Made by a program: the position numbers and the translations under genes | Origin: CAYZXU01 sp964482535 | GTDB lineage: Bacteria > Desulfobacterota > Desulfobacteria > Desulfobacterales > BuS5 | Assembly: GCA_964482535.1 (NCBI GenBank) | Contig: CAYZXU010000096.1 | Span: 1-8,577, forward strand | Length of the DNA: 8,577 nucleotides | Reading direction: 5' to 3' | Shown: positions 1-5,736 of the stretch, piece after piece | Position numbering within the stretch: the stretch's first letter is position 1 | Layout: each line of letters opens with the position of its first letter | Notes under the pieces: generated by a model | Seen by the model: only the letters and a program-made list of their open reading frames with translations | What the model was told of the DNA's origin: nothing | The model's database searches: none

Positions 1-19
1 TGTCTTCGTAATTATTCAT
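1..19 (-). CDS. 5' end of a leftward gene, product unknown (cut by window edge)
   Basis: On the minus strand an ATG at 17-19 is preceded by GGAG (25-28) at a five-base spacing, a good Shine-Dalgarno match. The reading frame then stays open to the window edge, giving only Met-Asn-Asn-Tyr-Glu-Asp. A slightly earlier ATG (22-24) hits a stop after two codons, so 19 is the better start. A possible promoter lies just upstream inside the inverted repeat at 56-87. Six residues are too few to name a product, and the gene call rests only on ribosome site, start and promoter-like context. Confidence 0.35.
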
Positions 20-55
20 CGCATCTCCGTATGTGTATTTTAAGAGCATAACGAA

Positions 56-87
56 GTTAATATACAGAAAAAATTCTGTATATTAAC
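56..87. promoter_or_regulatory. 32-bp inverted repeat, candidate operator over a leftward promoter
   Basis: Fourteen bases (56-69) are exactly complementary to 74-87 around an AAAA centre. On the minus strand the right arm contains TTAATA (81-86) and the left arm TATATT (59-64), 16 bases apart, which could be the -35 and -10 boxes of the leftward gene starting at 19. A dyad laid across a promoter is the usual geometry of a repressor operator, possibly autoregulatory; that role is inferred. The half-sites contain CTGTATAT, but in the orientation opposite to the E. coli LexA box, so I do not call LexA. It could also act as a hairpin terminator for rightward transcripts because a T-run follows at 94-103, but no rightward gene is visible before it. 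Confidence 0.4.
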
Positions 88-154
88 GCTATATATTTTT
101 TTTATAATAAGATATTATGGCGTTTAATACAGCTTTGCAGTGAATATATGATGT

Positions 155-434
155 CACGTAAGGGAGAACGTGTAAAGTAAAGATTTCGCCCAAAACCAGG
201 TAGGGTTTTAGAACAAATTCGGAGGATACAATACTTAATTATTGACAAAAGCCAGAGTGTTCTAATCCTCCTGACGTAACAGAAGGGAATATGCTGTGCC
301 TGATATGGCTGGTGTCCACCATGTTCCCAAGCGTTCTCTTGACGAAATAATTTTGATGGCGTTGTAAAAAGCAGAGTACAACAGGAAATCAGACAAAAAA
401 AGGGCTTTTAGCAATTGCTAAAAGCCCTTTTTTT
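155..434 (+). ncRNA. Possible structured non-coding RNA, class unknown
   Basis: No credible protein gene occupies 88-434, yet the plus strand has several complementary segments compatible with one nested fold. They are CACGT 155-159 with 168-172; 187-195 with 351-361 (nine pairs, two-base bulge); AGAAC 210-214 with 333-337; GGAGGAT 221-227 with 265-271; an inner hairpin 229-233 with 240-244; a nine-pair arm 285-293 with 320-328 (one G-T); and 361-366 with 377-382. The series ends in a strong intrinsic terminator. A TATAAT at 103-108 could be a -10 box, but no good -35 accompanies it, so the 5' end is uncertain. I looked for SRP RNA, tmRNA and RNase P signatures and found none; 6S RNA is not convincing. 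Several GGA motifs raise a weak possibility of a CsrA-titrating RNA. Chance pairing in intergenic DNA remains a real alternative. Confidence 0.3.
395..434. terminator. Bidirectional intrinsic terminator (40-bp perfect palindrome)
   Basis: The sequence is a perfect palindrome centred between 414 and 415. The GC-rich core GGGC...GCCC is extended by AT pairs and flanked by seven A on the left and seven T on the right. Read from either strand it gives a stable hairpin followed by a U-run, so it can end leftward transcription from tRNA-Phe/rsmE and any rightward transcript coming from 88-394. It begins eight bases past the tRNA-Phe CCA end. Confidence 0.9.
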
Positions 435-441
435 ATTAAAA

Positions 442-518
<77 letters not shown>

Positions 519-536
519 CACCTTAAAAACCAAACT

Positions 537-563
537 ATTATATAATTATTTATATTATGTCAA
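537..563 (-). promoter_or_regulatory. Sigma-70 type promoter for tRNA-Phe, overlapping the rsmE stop
   Basis: On the minus strand a perfect TTGACA (558-563) and a perfect TATAAT (537-542) are separated by 15 bases, slightly short of the ideal 17; TAATAG two bases further on is an alternative -10 at normal spacing. Transcription would begin around 529, about ten bases before the mature tRNA. The TGA stop codon of rsmE (560-562) is part of the -35 box, so coding and promoter sequence are shared. Confidence 0.7.
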
Positions 564-1309
564 TATTTTTTTCCCATATCACCAAAAAGATATTGAACCA
601 AAACAGATGCAGCAATTGAAGCTGTTTCAGCCTTTAATATGCGAGGGCCAAGAGAAGCTGAAATAAAACCTTGATCAAGCGCATCTTCAACCTCACTGTC
701 TTTAAATCCGCCTTCGGGCCCAAGCATAATAAAGACACTTGAGCAGCCTTTATATCTTTGAGCTATTTCATGATCCAAATATTTTGACTCTTTTTCCCAG
801 AAGATTATTTTTAAATCACAATCACTGCTTTGTTTTAATGCATCTTTGAATATAAGGGGATAACCTATTTCAGGTATTTTACTTCTGCGGCACTGTTTTA
901 TTGATTCCCTTGTTATTTTTGCCCACCTTATGATCCGTTTTGAAAGTTTTTTTTTGTCCGGTCTGGAAATAGAACGGTCTGCAAAAAAAGGAAACCATTT
1001 TTTAACCCCCAGCTCAGTAACCTGTCTTACGATCATATCCATCTTTTTGTCTTTAAGATAACCTTGGGCGACAATAACATCAATGGGCGATTCAGAAGCA
1101 GACCTGCAACTGTTAATTATATCCACTTGAATACTGTCCGAAGTTATTACTGAAATTTTGGCCTCATACTCCATGCCTGATCCGTCAAATAACCCTATTT
1201 TATCACCAGGCTTAAGACGCATAACTTTTTTTATATGTTTTACATCAGAACCTGTGATAACCGATGTAGCCGAATCTTTTTCTATTTTTTCCGAAAAAAA
1301 ATAACGCAT
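560..1309 (-). CDS. rsmE: 16S rRNA (uracil(1498)-N3)-methyltransferase RsmE
   Basis: RsmE uses S-adenosylmethionine to methylate N3 of U1498 in helix 44 of 16S rRNA, acting on the assembled 30S subunit in the cytoplasm. The 249-residue product matches the family length (about 243 in E. coli). The N-terminal PUA-like RNA-binding domain shows HIKKVMRLKPGD at 25-36. The C-terminal SPOUT (trefoil-knot) methyltransferase domain follows, with KMDMIVRQVTELGV near 89-102, RESIKQC at 134-140 (family usually has Ala where Ser136 sits), the cofactor-loop motif LGPEGGF at 196-202 and LGPRILKAETA at 220-230. The ATG at 1309 starts exactly at the conserved N-terminus, although I see no clear Shine-Dalgarno before it. 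It is transcribed divergently from the 1546 gene, and its stop codon is embedded in the tRNA-Phe promoter. Identification by motifs is firm; no key residue appears missing. Confidence 0.96.
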   Translation of the reverse strand: MRYFFSEKIEKDSATSVITGSDVKHIKKVMRLKPGDKIGLFDGSGMEYEAKISVITSDSIQVDIINSCRSASESPIDVIVAQGYLKDKKMDMIVRQVTELGVKKWFPFFADRSISRPDKKKLSKRIIRWAKITRESIKQCRRSKIPEIGYPLIFKDALKQSSDCDLKIIFWEKESKYLDHEIAQRYKGCSSVFIMLGPEGGFKDSEVEDALDQGFISASLGPRILKAETASIAASVLVQYLFGDMGKKY

Positions 1310-1440
1310 TTTTATTCAATAGCTGTATCTGTCTGTGCAAGCAAATCTTTTTTTTATTGTAATTTAGCTGAATAAAAAATATTATTTGATTATCTTTATC
1401 AAAGGCAGTAAAATCAGACTAAATCTATGGGGTAAATATC

Positions 1441-1468
1441 TTGACAACGGTTTTATCTCTGTGATAAT
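1441..1468 (+). promoter_or_regulatory. Sigma-70 type promoter for the 1546 gene
   Basis: A perfect TTGACA at 1441-1446 is followed after 16 bases by GATAAT (1463-1468, five of six matches to TATAAT). It faces the acidic repeat protein and would give a leader of about 70 bases. It is the only strong promoter I can see ahead of the 1546-valS-nadC block. The rest of 1310-1545, between rsmE and this gene, is AT-rich; it holds an imperfect inverted repeat (about 1311-1324 with 1366-1376) but no gene. Confidence 0.65.
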
Positions 1469-1545
1469 TGCTTTGGCATTGTAGCCTGTTCTATATTTAA
1501 AATTTAAACAATTTTTACATAAAATTTAATAGGTTATGGCAAAAA

Positions 1546-2001
1546 ATGAATGAAAATATTAAAGATTCAAATAAAGATGAAATCATTGACCTCACTGAGA
1601 TTATTCAGGAATCTTTTACTGAAGATGAAAAGATAATTGATCTTAATGTGATTGTTCAGGAACCTTCTACTGAAGATGAAAAGATAATTGATCTTAATGT
1701 GGTTGCCAATGATCCGTTTTTAGAAACAATAGAGCTTAATCAGGCAGTTGAAAAAGTTGAAGCACAAATTTCCATTGATGACGAGTTGCCTGATGTCACA
1801 GTTGATGAACAGTCTGAAAGTCAAATTGAATTTAAAGAGATGCCTTTTTCCACCGAGCAGATGGAAAAAATGGTTGAGAGAGTAATAATAAAACTTTTTA
1901 AAGAAAAAATTGATAATATTTTAATTGAAGTTGCTGAAAATATAGTTAAAAAAGAGATAGAAAAGATAAAGGATCTGCTTACAGAGCAGATTGATAAATA
2001 A
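1546..2001 (+). CDS. Acidic IIDL-repeat protein with helical C-terminus, function unknown
   Basis: The 151-residue product has no signal peptide or membrane segment, so it is probably cytoplasmic. Residues 11-58 contain 2.7 copies of a 17-residue repeat with core IIDLN and ending TEDE; this part is strongly acidic and probably disordered. Residues 59-102 remain acidic. Residues about 103-151 change character to an amphipathic lysine- and glutamate-rich helix (MEKMVERVIIKLFKEKI then EIEKIKDLLTEQIDK) that could form a coiled coil. The C-terminal pattern reminds me of helical tails attached to some deltaproteobacterial response regulators; that is memory, not a search. The start ATG has only a weak ribosome site (AGG at 1531-1533). 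A strong promoter precedes it and a terminator-like hairpin follows, so it may be its own unit with read-through into valS. No catalytic motif is visible and I assign no function. Confidence 0.8.
   Translation: MNENIKDSNKDEIIDLTEIIQESFTEDEKIIDLNVIVQEPSTEDEKIIDLNVVANDPFLETIELNQAVEKVEAQISIDDELPDVTVDEQSESQIEFKEMPFSTEQMEKMVERVIIKLFKEKIDNILIEVAENIVKKEIEKIKDLLTEQIDK
1576..1716 (+). repeat. 51-bp in-frame tandem repeat (about 2.7 copies)
   Basis: Units begin at 1576, 1627 and 1678, each 51 bases or 17 codons. The first 24 bases of the second and third units are identical (GAAAAGATAATTGATCTTAA and on), whereas the first unit has diverged at many positions. High identity at DNA level between units two and three indicates a recent duplication rather than only protein-level constraint. 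Each unit encodes one acidic IIDL repeat. Confidence 0.85.
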
Positions 2002-2024
2002 AAAAAAGAAGATAAGCTTAAATT

Positions 2025-2042
2025 AAACCTTTGCAAAGGTTT
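2025..2042 (+). repeat. 18-bp perfect palindrome after the 1546 gene
   Basis: AAACCTTTGCAAAGGTTT is self-complementary about the 2033/2034 junction and can form a seven-pair hairpin with a four-base loop. It sits 23 bases past the stop codon and just before the GGGG/CCCC hairpin. It may be the first of two tandem terminator hairpins, an mRNA 3' end stabiliser, or part of a leader structure for valS. Confidence 0.55.
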
Positions 2043-2048
2043 TACTTT

Positions 2049-2082
2049 GGGGATTATTAATTAATCCCCATTTTAATTTTTA
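2049..2082 (+). terminator. Terminator-like hairpin just before valS
   Basis: GGGGATTA (2049-2056) pairs perfectly with TAATCCCC (2062-2069) over a five-base loop and is followed by a T-rich tract, ATTTTAATTTTT. This would end transcription of the 1546 gene. However, valS begins only 28 bases after the tract and I see no good promoter in that space, so the hairpin may be leaky or act as an attenuator in a valS leader. Confidence 0.7.
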
Positions 2083-2110
2083 AGAGTTAAGATGCAAGGA
2101 ATATTTTATA

Positions 2111-4780
2111 ATGAGTTCCAGCTTGTTGGATAAGGGGTATGAACCCCGGGATGTTGAAAAACGGTGGTACGATTTCTGGGAACGCGAAGATCTTTTTTCT
2201 GCCAAAGAAGAAAGCGAAAAAAAACCCTATTCCATTGTTATCCCCCCCCCAAATGTCACAGGCATGCTTCATATGGGGCATGCTCTTAATATTACAATGC
2301 AGGATATTCTATGCAGATACAGAAGGCTGATGGGAGACAATGTTCTCTGGATGCCCGGAACAGATCATGCAGGAATCGCCACACAGAATGTTGTTGAAAA
2401 AAATCTTGCGGCCCAGGGCACTGACCGCCATCAGCTTGGCAGAGAAAAATTTATAGAAGCTGTATGGGAATGGCGCGGAGAATATGGGAGCGCCATTATT
2501 AATCAGCTTAAACGACTCGGAGCCTCCTGCGACTGGAAACGTGAACGTTTTACCATGGATGAGGGCTTGTCACGCGCTGTGCGCAGGGTTTTTGTGCAGC
2601 TTTATGATGAAGGGCTGATCTATCGCGGCAGCTATATTATAAACTGGTGCACCCGCTGTCATACTGCTCTTGCGGATCTTGAGGTTGAACACCATGAGCA
2701 TGAAGGTCATCTTTACTATATCCGTTATCCTTATGCAGACGGATCAGGGCATATTATAATTGCAACCACACGCCCGGAAACCATGCTGGGTGATACGGCG
2801 ATTGCCGTAAATCCTGATGATGACAGGTATAAGAATACGGTTTGCGATAAGGTTATTCTTCCCCTTGTTAATAAAAATATACCTGTTATCAAGGATAAGC
2901 ATGTTGATATGTCCTTTGGAACAGGGGGGCTGAAGGTTACGCCAGCCCATGACCCTAATGATTTTGAGATAGGCAAACGCCATAATCTTGAAATTGTCAA
3001 GGTTATTGGAGACGATGGGAAAATGACTGCCGAGGCAGGGCAATTTGAGGGGCTTGACCGTTTTGAGTGCAGGGATGCTGTTGTTAAGGCTTTAAAGGAT
3101 GAAGGTTTTCTTGAAAAAATTGCAGACCATGCCCATAGTATAAGCCATTGCTACAGGTGTAAAACCGTTGTTGAACCTAATCTTTCAAAACAATGGTTTG
3201 TAAATGTAAAACCTTTGGCAAAAGAAGCCATGGATGCTGTTAAAAATAAAAAAACAAAAATTATTCCTGAAATCTGGGAGAAGACATATTTCGACTGGAT
3301 GAATAATATCAGGGACTGGTGTATATCGAGACAGATATGGTGGGGGCATCAGATACCGGCATGGACTTGCAGTGAATGCTCAAACCTTGTGGTTTCCGTT
3401 GGAGCTCCGGAATCATGCCCTGCATGCGGCAAAAAAACCATGGTGCAGGATACTGATGTGCTTGATACATGGTTCAGTTCGGCATTATGGCCATTTTCCA
3501 CTATGGGATGGCCTGATGATTCCCCTGAGGCTCTCCGGTTGTTAAAAACTTTTTATCCCACCTCGGTTCTTATTACAGGATTTGATATTATATTCTTCTG
3601 GGTAGCGAGAATGATGATGATGGGGATTCATTTCATGGGGGATGTCCCATTTAAGGACGTTTATATACATGCTCTTGTGCGTGATGAAGACGGCAGCAAG
3701 ATGAGCAAGTCCAAGGGAAACGTCATTGACCCCTTAACCGTAATTGACAAGTACGGCACAGATGCATTCAGATTTACCCTGGCAGCTTTTGCAGCCCAGG
3801 GACGTGATATTAAAATGTCTGAAAGGCGTGTGGACGGGTATCGTCATTTTATAAACAAGCTATGGAATGCTGCGAGATTTGCATTGATGCATTTAACCGA
3901 CGGGAGCGTTGAAGTTAAGCAGGAAGAACTTTCACTTCCCGACAGATGGATTATTTCCAGGCTCAGCCGTGTTTCAGAAAATGTGTCTAAATCACTTGAT
4001 GATTATAGATTTAATGATGCTGCCGCAACGCTCTATAAATTTGTGTGGCATGAATTTTGTGACTGGTATCTTGAAGCGATTAAACCGGCTTTGTATGGGA
4101 AAAAAGGAGAGGATGCAAAAAACAGTTCACTTGGCGTTTTATGGCATGTTTTAAAAGATATGCTTATCCTGCTTCATCCTTTTATCCCTTTTGTAACAGA
4201 AGAGATCTGGCACAAACTGCCGGGAGTAACAGGGTCAATCATGAAAGCGTCATTTCCTGCAAGTGATATTAATTTGCCATGGAAACAGCGTGACCTGAAG
4301 GCTGAAACTGAAATGGCGACAGCCACAGATGTGATAACAGGAATAAGAAACATCAGGGGCGAGATGGGTATTGCTCCATCATTATCCCTTGAGGCAGAAG
4401 TCCAGTCCAATAAGGAATCCATAAGAAAAATAATTAAAAAACACAGCGACACCATAACTAATCTTGCCGGCTTAAAATCCCTTAAGGTTGAAAGGCCTGG
4501 CATAAAGCCAAAGTCATCTGCCACGGCAATACTTGAAGGAGCATCTGTTTTTGTTATGCTGGAAGGTATTATTAATTTTGATAATGAGATTAAGCGTCTT
4601 GAAAAAGAGATGGGCAAACTTGCCAAAGAGCTTGTGTCTATTTCCAAAAAACTGGCCAATGATGATTTTTTAAGTAAGGCTCCTGGGCATGTAGTTGAAA
4701 AGGTTAAAAATAAACATAAAATCCTTCTTGAAAAGAGTCATAAGCTTGAAACTCATCTTGAAATGATTCATAATTTATAA
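2111..4780 (+). CDS. valS: Valyl-tRNA synthetase
   Basis: This cytoplasmic class I synthetase activates valine with ATP and charges tRNA-Val. At 889 residues it is of normal bacterial length. The Rossmann catalytic core shows PPPNVTG at 45-51, HMGH (the HIGH signature) at 54-57, and KMSKS at 530-534. The CP1 editing domain, which removes misactivated threonine, has TTRPETMLGD at 219-228 and HDPNDFEIG from 280, with the conserved editing aspartate at 281. CxxC pairs at 180/183, 347/350, 420/423 and 436/439 suggest bound zinc. The anticodon-binding helical domain starts near 578 (INKLWNAARF), and a lysine- and glutamate-rich C-terminal coiled coil from about 820 matches the tRNA-binding arm of ValRS. 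AAGGA at 2096-2100 is a ribosome site about ten bases ahead of the ATG. All key motifs are intact. A terminator-like hairpin ends 28 bases upstream, and nadC follows after two bases. Confidence 0.98.
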   Translation: MSSSLLDKGYEPRDVEKRWYDFWEREDLFSAKEESEKKPYSIVIPPPNVTGMLHMGHALNITMQDILCRYRRLMGDNVLWMPGTDHAGIATQNVVEKNLAAQGTDRHQLGREKFIEAVWEWRGEYGSAIINQLKRLGASCDWKRERFTMDEGLSRAVRRVFVQLYDEGLIYRGSYIINWCTRCHTALADLEVEHHEHEGHLYYIRYPYADGSGHIIIATTRPETMLGDTAIAVNPDDDRYKNTVCDKVILPLVNKNIPVIKDKHVDMSFGTGGLKVTPAHDPNDFEIGKRHNLEIVKVIGDDGKMTAEAGQFEGLDRFECRDAVVKALKDEGFLEKIADHAHSISHCYRCKTVVEPNLSKQWFVNVKPLAKEAMDAVKNKKTKIIPEIWEKTYFDWMNNIRDWCISRQIWWGHQIPAWTCSECSNLVVSVGAPESCPACGKKTMVQDTDVLDTWFSSALWPFSTMGWPDDSPEALRLLKTFYPTSVLITGFDIIFFWVARMMMMGIHFMGDVPFKDVYIHALVRDEDGSKMSKSKGNVIDPLTVIDKYGTDAFRFTLAAFAAQGRDIKMSERRVDGYRHFINKLWNAARFALMHLTDGSVEVKQEELSLPDRWIISRLSRVSENVSKSLDDYRFNDAAATLYKFVWHEFCDWYLEAIKPALYGKKGEDAKNSSLGVLWHVLKDMLILLHPFIPFVTEEIWHKLPGVTGSIMKASFPASDINLPWKQRDLKAETEMATATDVITGIRNIRGEMGIAPSLSLEAEVQSNKESIRKIIKKHSDTITNLAGLKSLKVERPGIKPKSSATAILEGASVFVMLEGIINFDNEIKRLEKEMGKLAKELVSISKKLANDDFLSKAPGHVVEKVKNKHKILLEKSHKLETHLEMIHNL

Positions 4781-4782
4781 AA

Positions 4783-5613
4783 ATGTTAAATTTTTTTGAT
4801 ACACATATAATTGAAAGAGCTATAATTGAAGATGTGGGTTCAGGAGATATTACCACGGAGAACCTTGTTGAGCAGGACAGTTGGGGAACCGGCTTTGCTG
4901 TGGCAAAAGAGCCCCTTATTATAGCAGGGCTTGAAATTTCGAAACAGGTTTTTCAATATTTTGACAAAAAGATAATTTTTACTTCAAAATATAAAGACGG
5001 AGATGCTTTAACCACCGGTGATATATTATTTAAAGTTGAAGGGAGCCTGTATGCGCTGCTTGTGGGCGAAAGAACTGCATTGAATTTTCTCCAGCGGCTT
5101 TCAGGTATTGCCACAAATGTGCGTTCATATGTTAATGAGCTTAAAGGTAAAAAAGTTCGTCTCGTTGATACCCGCAAAACAACTCCCGGACTTCGTATTC
5201 TGGAAAAGTATGCCGTGCGTATGGGTGGAGCCTGCAATCACCGCAAGGGTTTGTATGACGGAGTGCTTATAAAGGATAATCACATAGCTGTTTGTGGCGG
5301 AATTATGAAATCCGTTGAAAAAATTCGTGGTCAGGTATCGCACCTTGTTAAAATTGAGGTGGAGGTTTCTGATATGACCGGCGTAAAAGAGGCTTTAGAC
5401 TCAGGCGCTGATGTTATAATGCTTGACAACATGGATGTTGAGCAGATTAAAGAAGCTGTCGCTTTTATTGCAGGCAGGGCTTTGGTTGAAGTTTCAGGCA
5501 ACATAACCAGAAAAGATCTTGCCAAACTGGCAGACACAGGCGTTGACATAATTTCCTCCGGATCTCTTACCCACTCTGCAAGGAACGTAGATATAAGCTT
5601 GCGCATTGACTGA
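4783..5613 (+). CDS. nadC: Nicotinate-nucleotide pyrophosphorylase (quinolinate phosphoribosyltransferase)
   Basis: NadC converts quinolinate and PRPP to nicotinate mononucleotide, CO2 and pyrophosphate, the third step of de novo NAD synthesis in the cytoplasm. The 276-residue length is typical. After the N-terminal alpha/beta domain, the barrel carries ERTALNFLQRLSG at 96-108, DTRKTTPGLR at 129-138, RMGGACNHRKGLYDG at 146-160 and KDNH at 164-167. These supply the Arg, His and Lys residues that bind quinolinate and PRPP in this family. LDNM at 214-217 and EVSGNI near 240 complete the active-site signature. The ATG lies two bases after the valS TAA with no Shine-Dalgarno of its own, so translation is probably coupled to valS. 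I see no nadA or nadB in the window, so the rest of the pathway must be elsewhere. Nothing appears truncated or unusual. Confidence 0.97.
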   Translation: MLNFFDTHIIERAIIEDVGSGDITTENLVEQDSWGTGFAVAKEPLIIAGLEISKQVFQYFDKKIIFTSKYKDGDALTTGDILFKVEGSLYALLVGERTALNFLQRLSGIATNVRSYVNELKGKKVRLVDTRKTTPGLRILEKYAVRMGGACNHRKGLYDGVLIKDNHIAVCGGIMKSVEKIRGQVSHLVKIEVEVSDMTGVKEALDSGADVIMLDNMDVEQIKEAVAFIAGRALVEVSGNITRKDLAKLADTGVDIISSGSLTHSARNVDISLRID

Positions 5614-5627
5614 TTTTTTTTCACAAT

Positions 5628-5660
5628 CTACCAGGATCTACCCTTGGATTTTTGCTTTTA
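5628..5660 (+). terminator. Weak candidate terminator after nadC
   Basis: CCAGG (5630-5634) can pair with CTTGG (5643-5647, one G-T) and is followed by a T-rich stretch (ATTTTTGCTTTT). The stem is only five pairs, so this is a tentative call. The 123-base gap between nadC and the next gene also holds a repeated TTTGCAT (5680-5686 and 5691-5697, eleven bases apart) and a weak TTGCAT-N17-TTAAAT promoter-like pair (5681-5709). Confidence 0.3.
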
Positions 5661-5736
5661 ATTCTTTTGTGGAATAGAGTTTGCATATATTTTGCATGAT
5701 GAATTAAATAAAGATTTTTAAAAAAAGGAAACCATT

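Noticed and set aside
56..87. LexA (SOS) box
   Set aside because: CTGTATAT and ATATACAG are present but point away from each other (ATATACAG...CTGTATAT), the opposite of the E. coli LexA site, and the spacing is wrong.
155..434. tmRNA, SRP RNA or RNase P RNA
   Set aside because: There is no tag-peptide frame or tRNA-like CCA end, no GGAAGGAAGCAGCC-like SRP loop and no conserved RNase P core motif. The GGTGTCCACCA at 311-321 is not part of a T arm or acceptor stem.
1536..1553. Five-codon leader peptide overlapping the 1546 start
   Set aside because: ATG at 1536 gives Met-Ala-Lys-Asn-Glu-stop; it is short, has no regulatory codon run, and is easily explained by chance.
2002..2110. T-box leader for valS
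   Set aside because: No specifier hairpin or conserved T-box sequence is visible, and the available leader is too short.
4174..4659. Minus-strand open frame of 161 codons inside valS
   Set aside because: It lies entirely within the valS C-terminal coding region, has low-complexity Ser/Ile-rich composition and no ribosome site; it is a shadow of the real gene.
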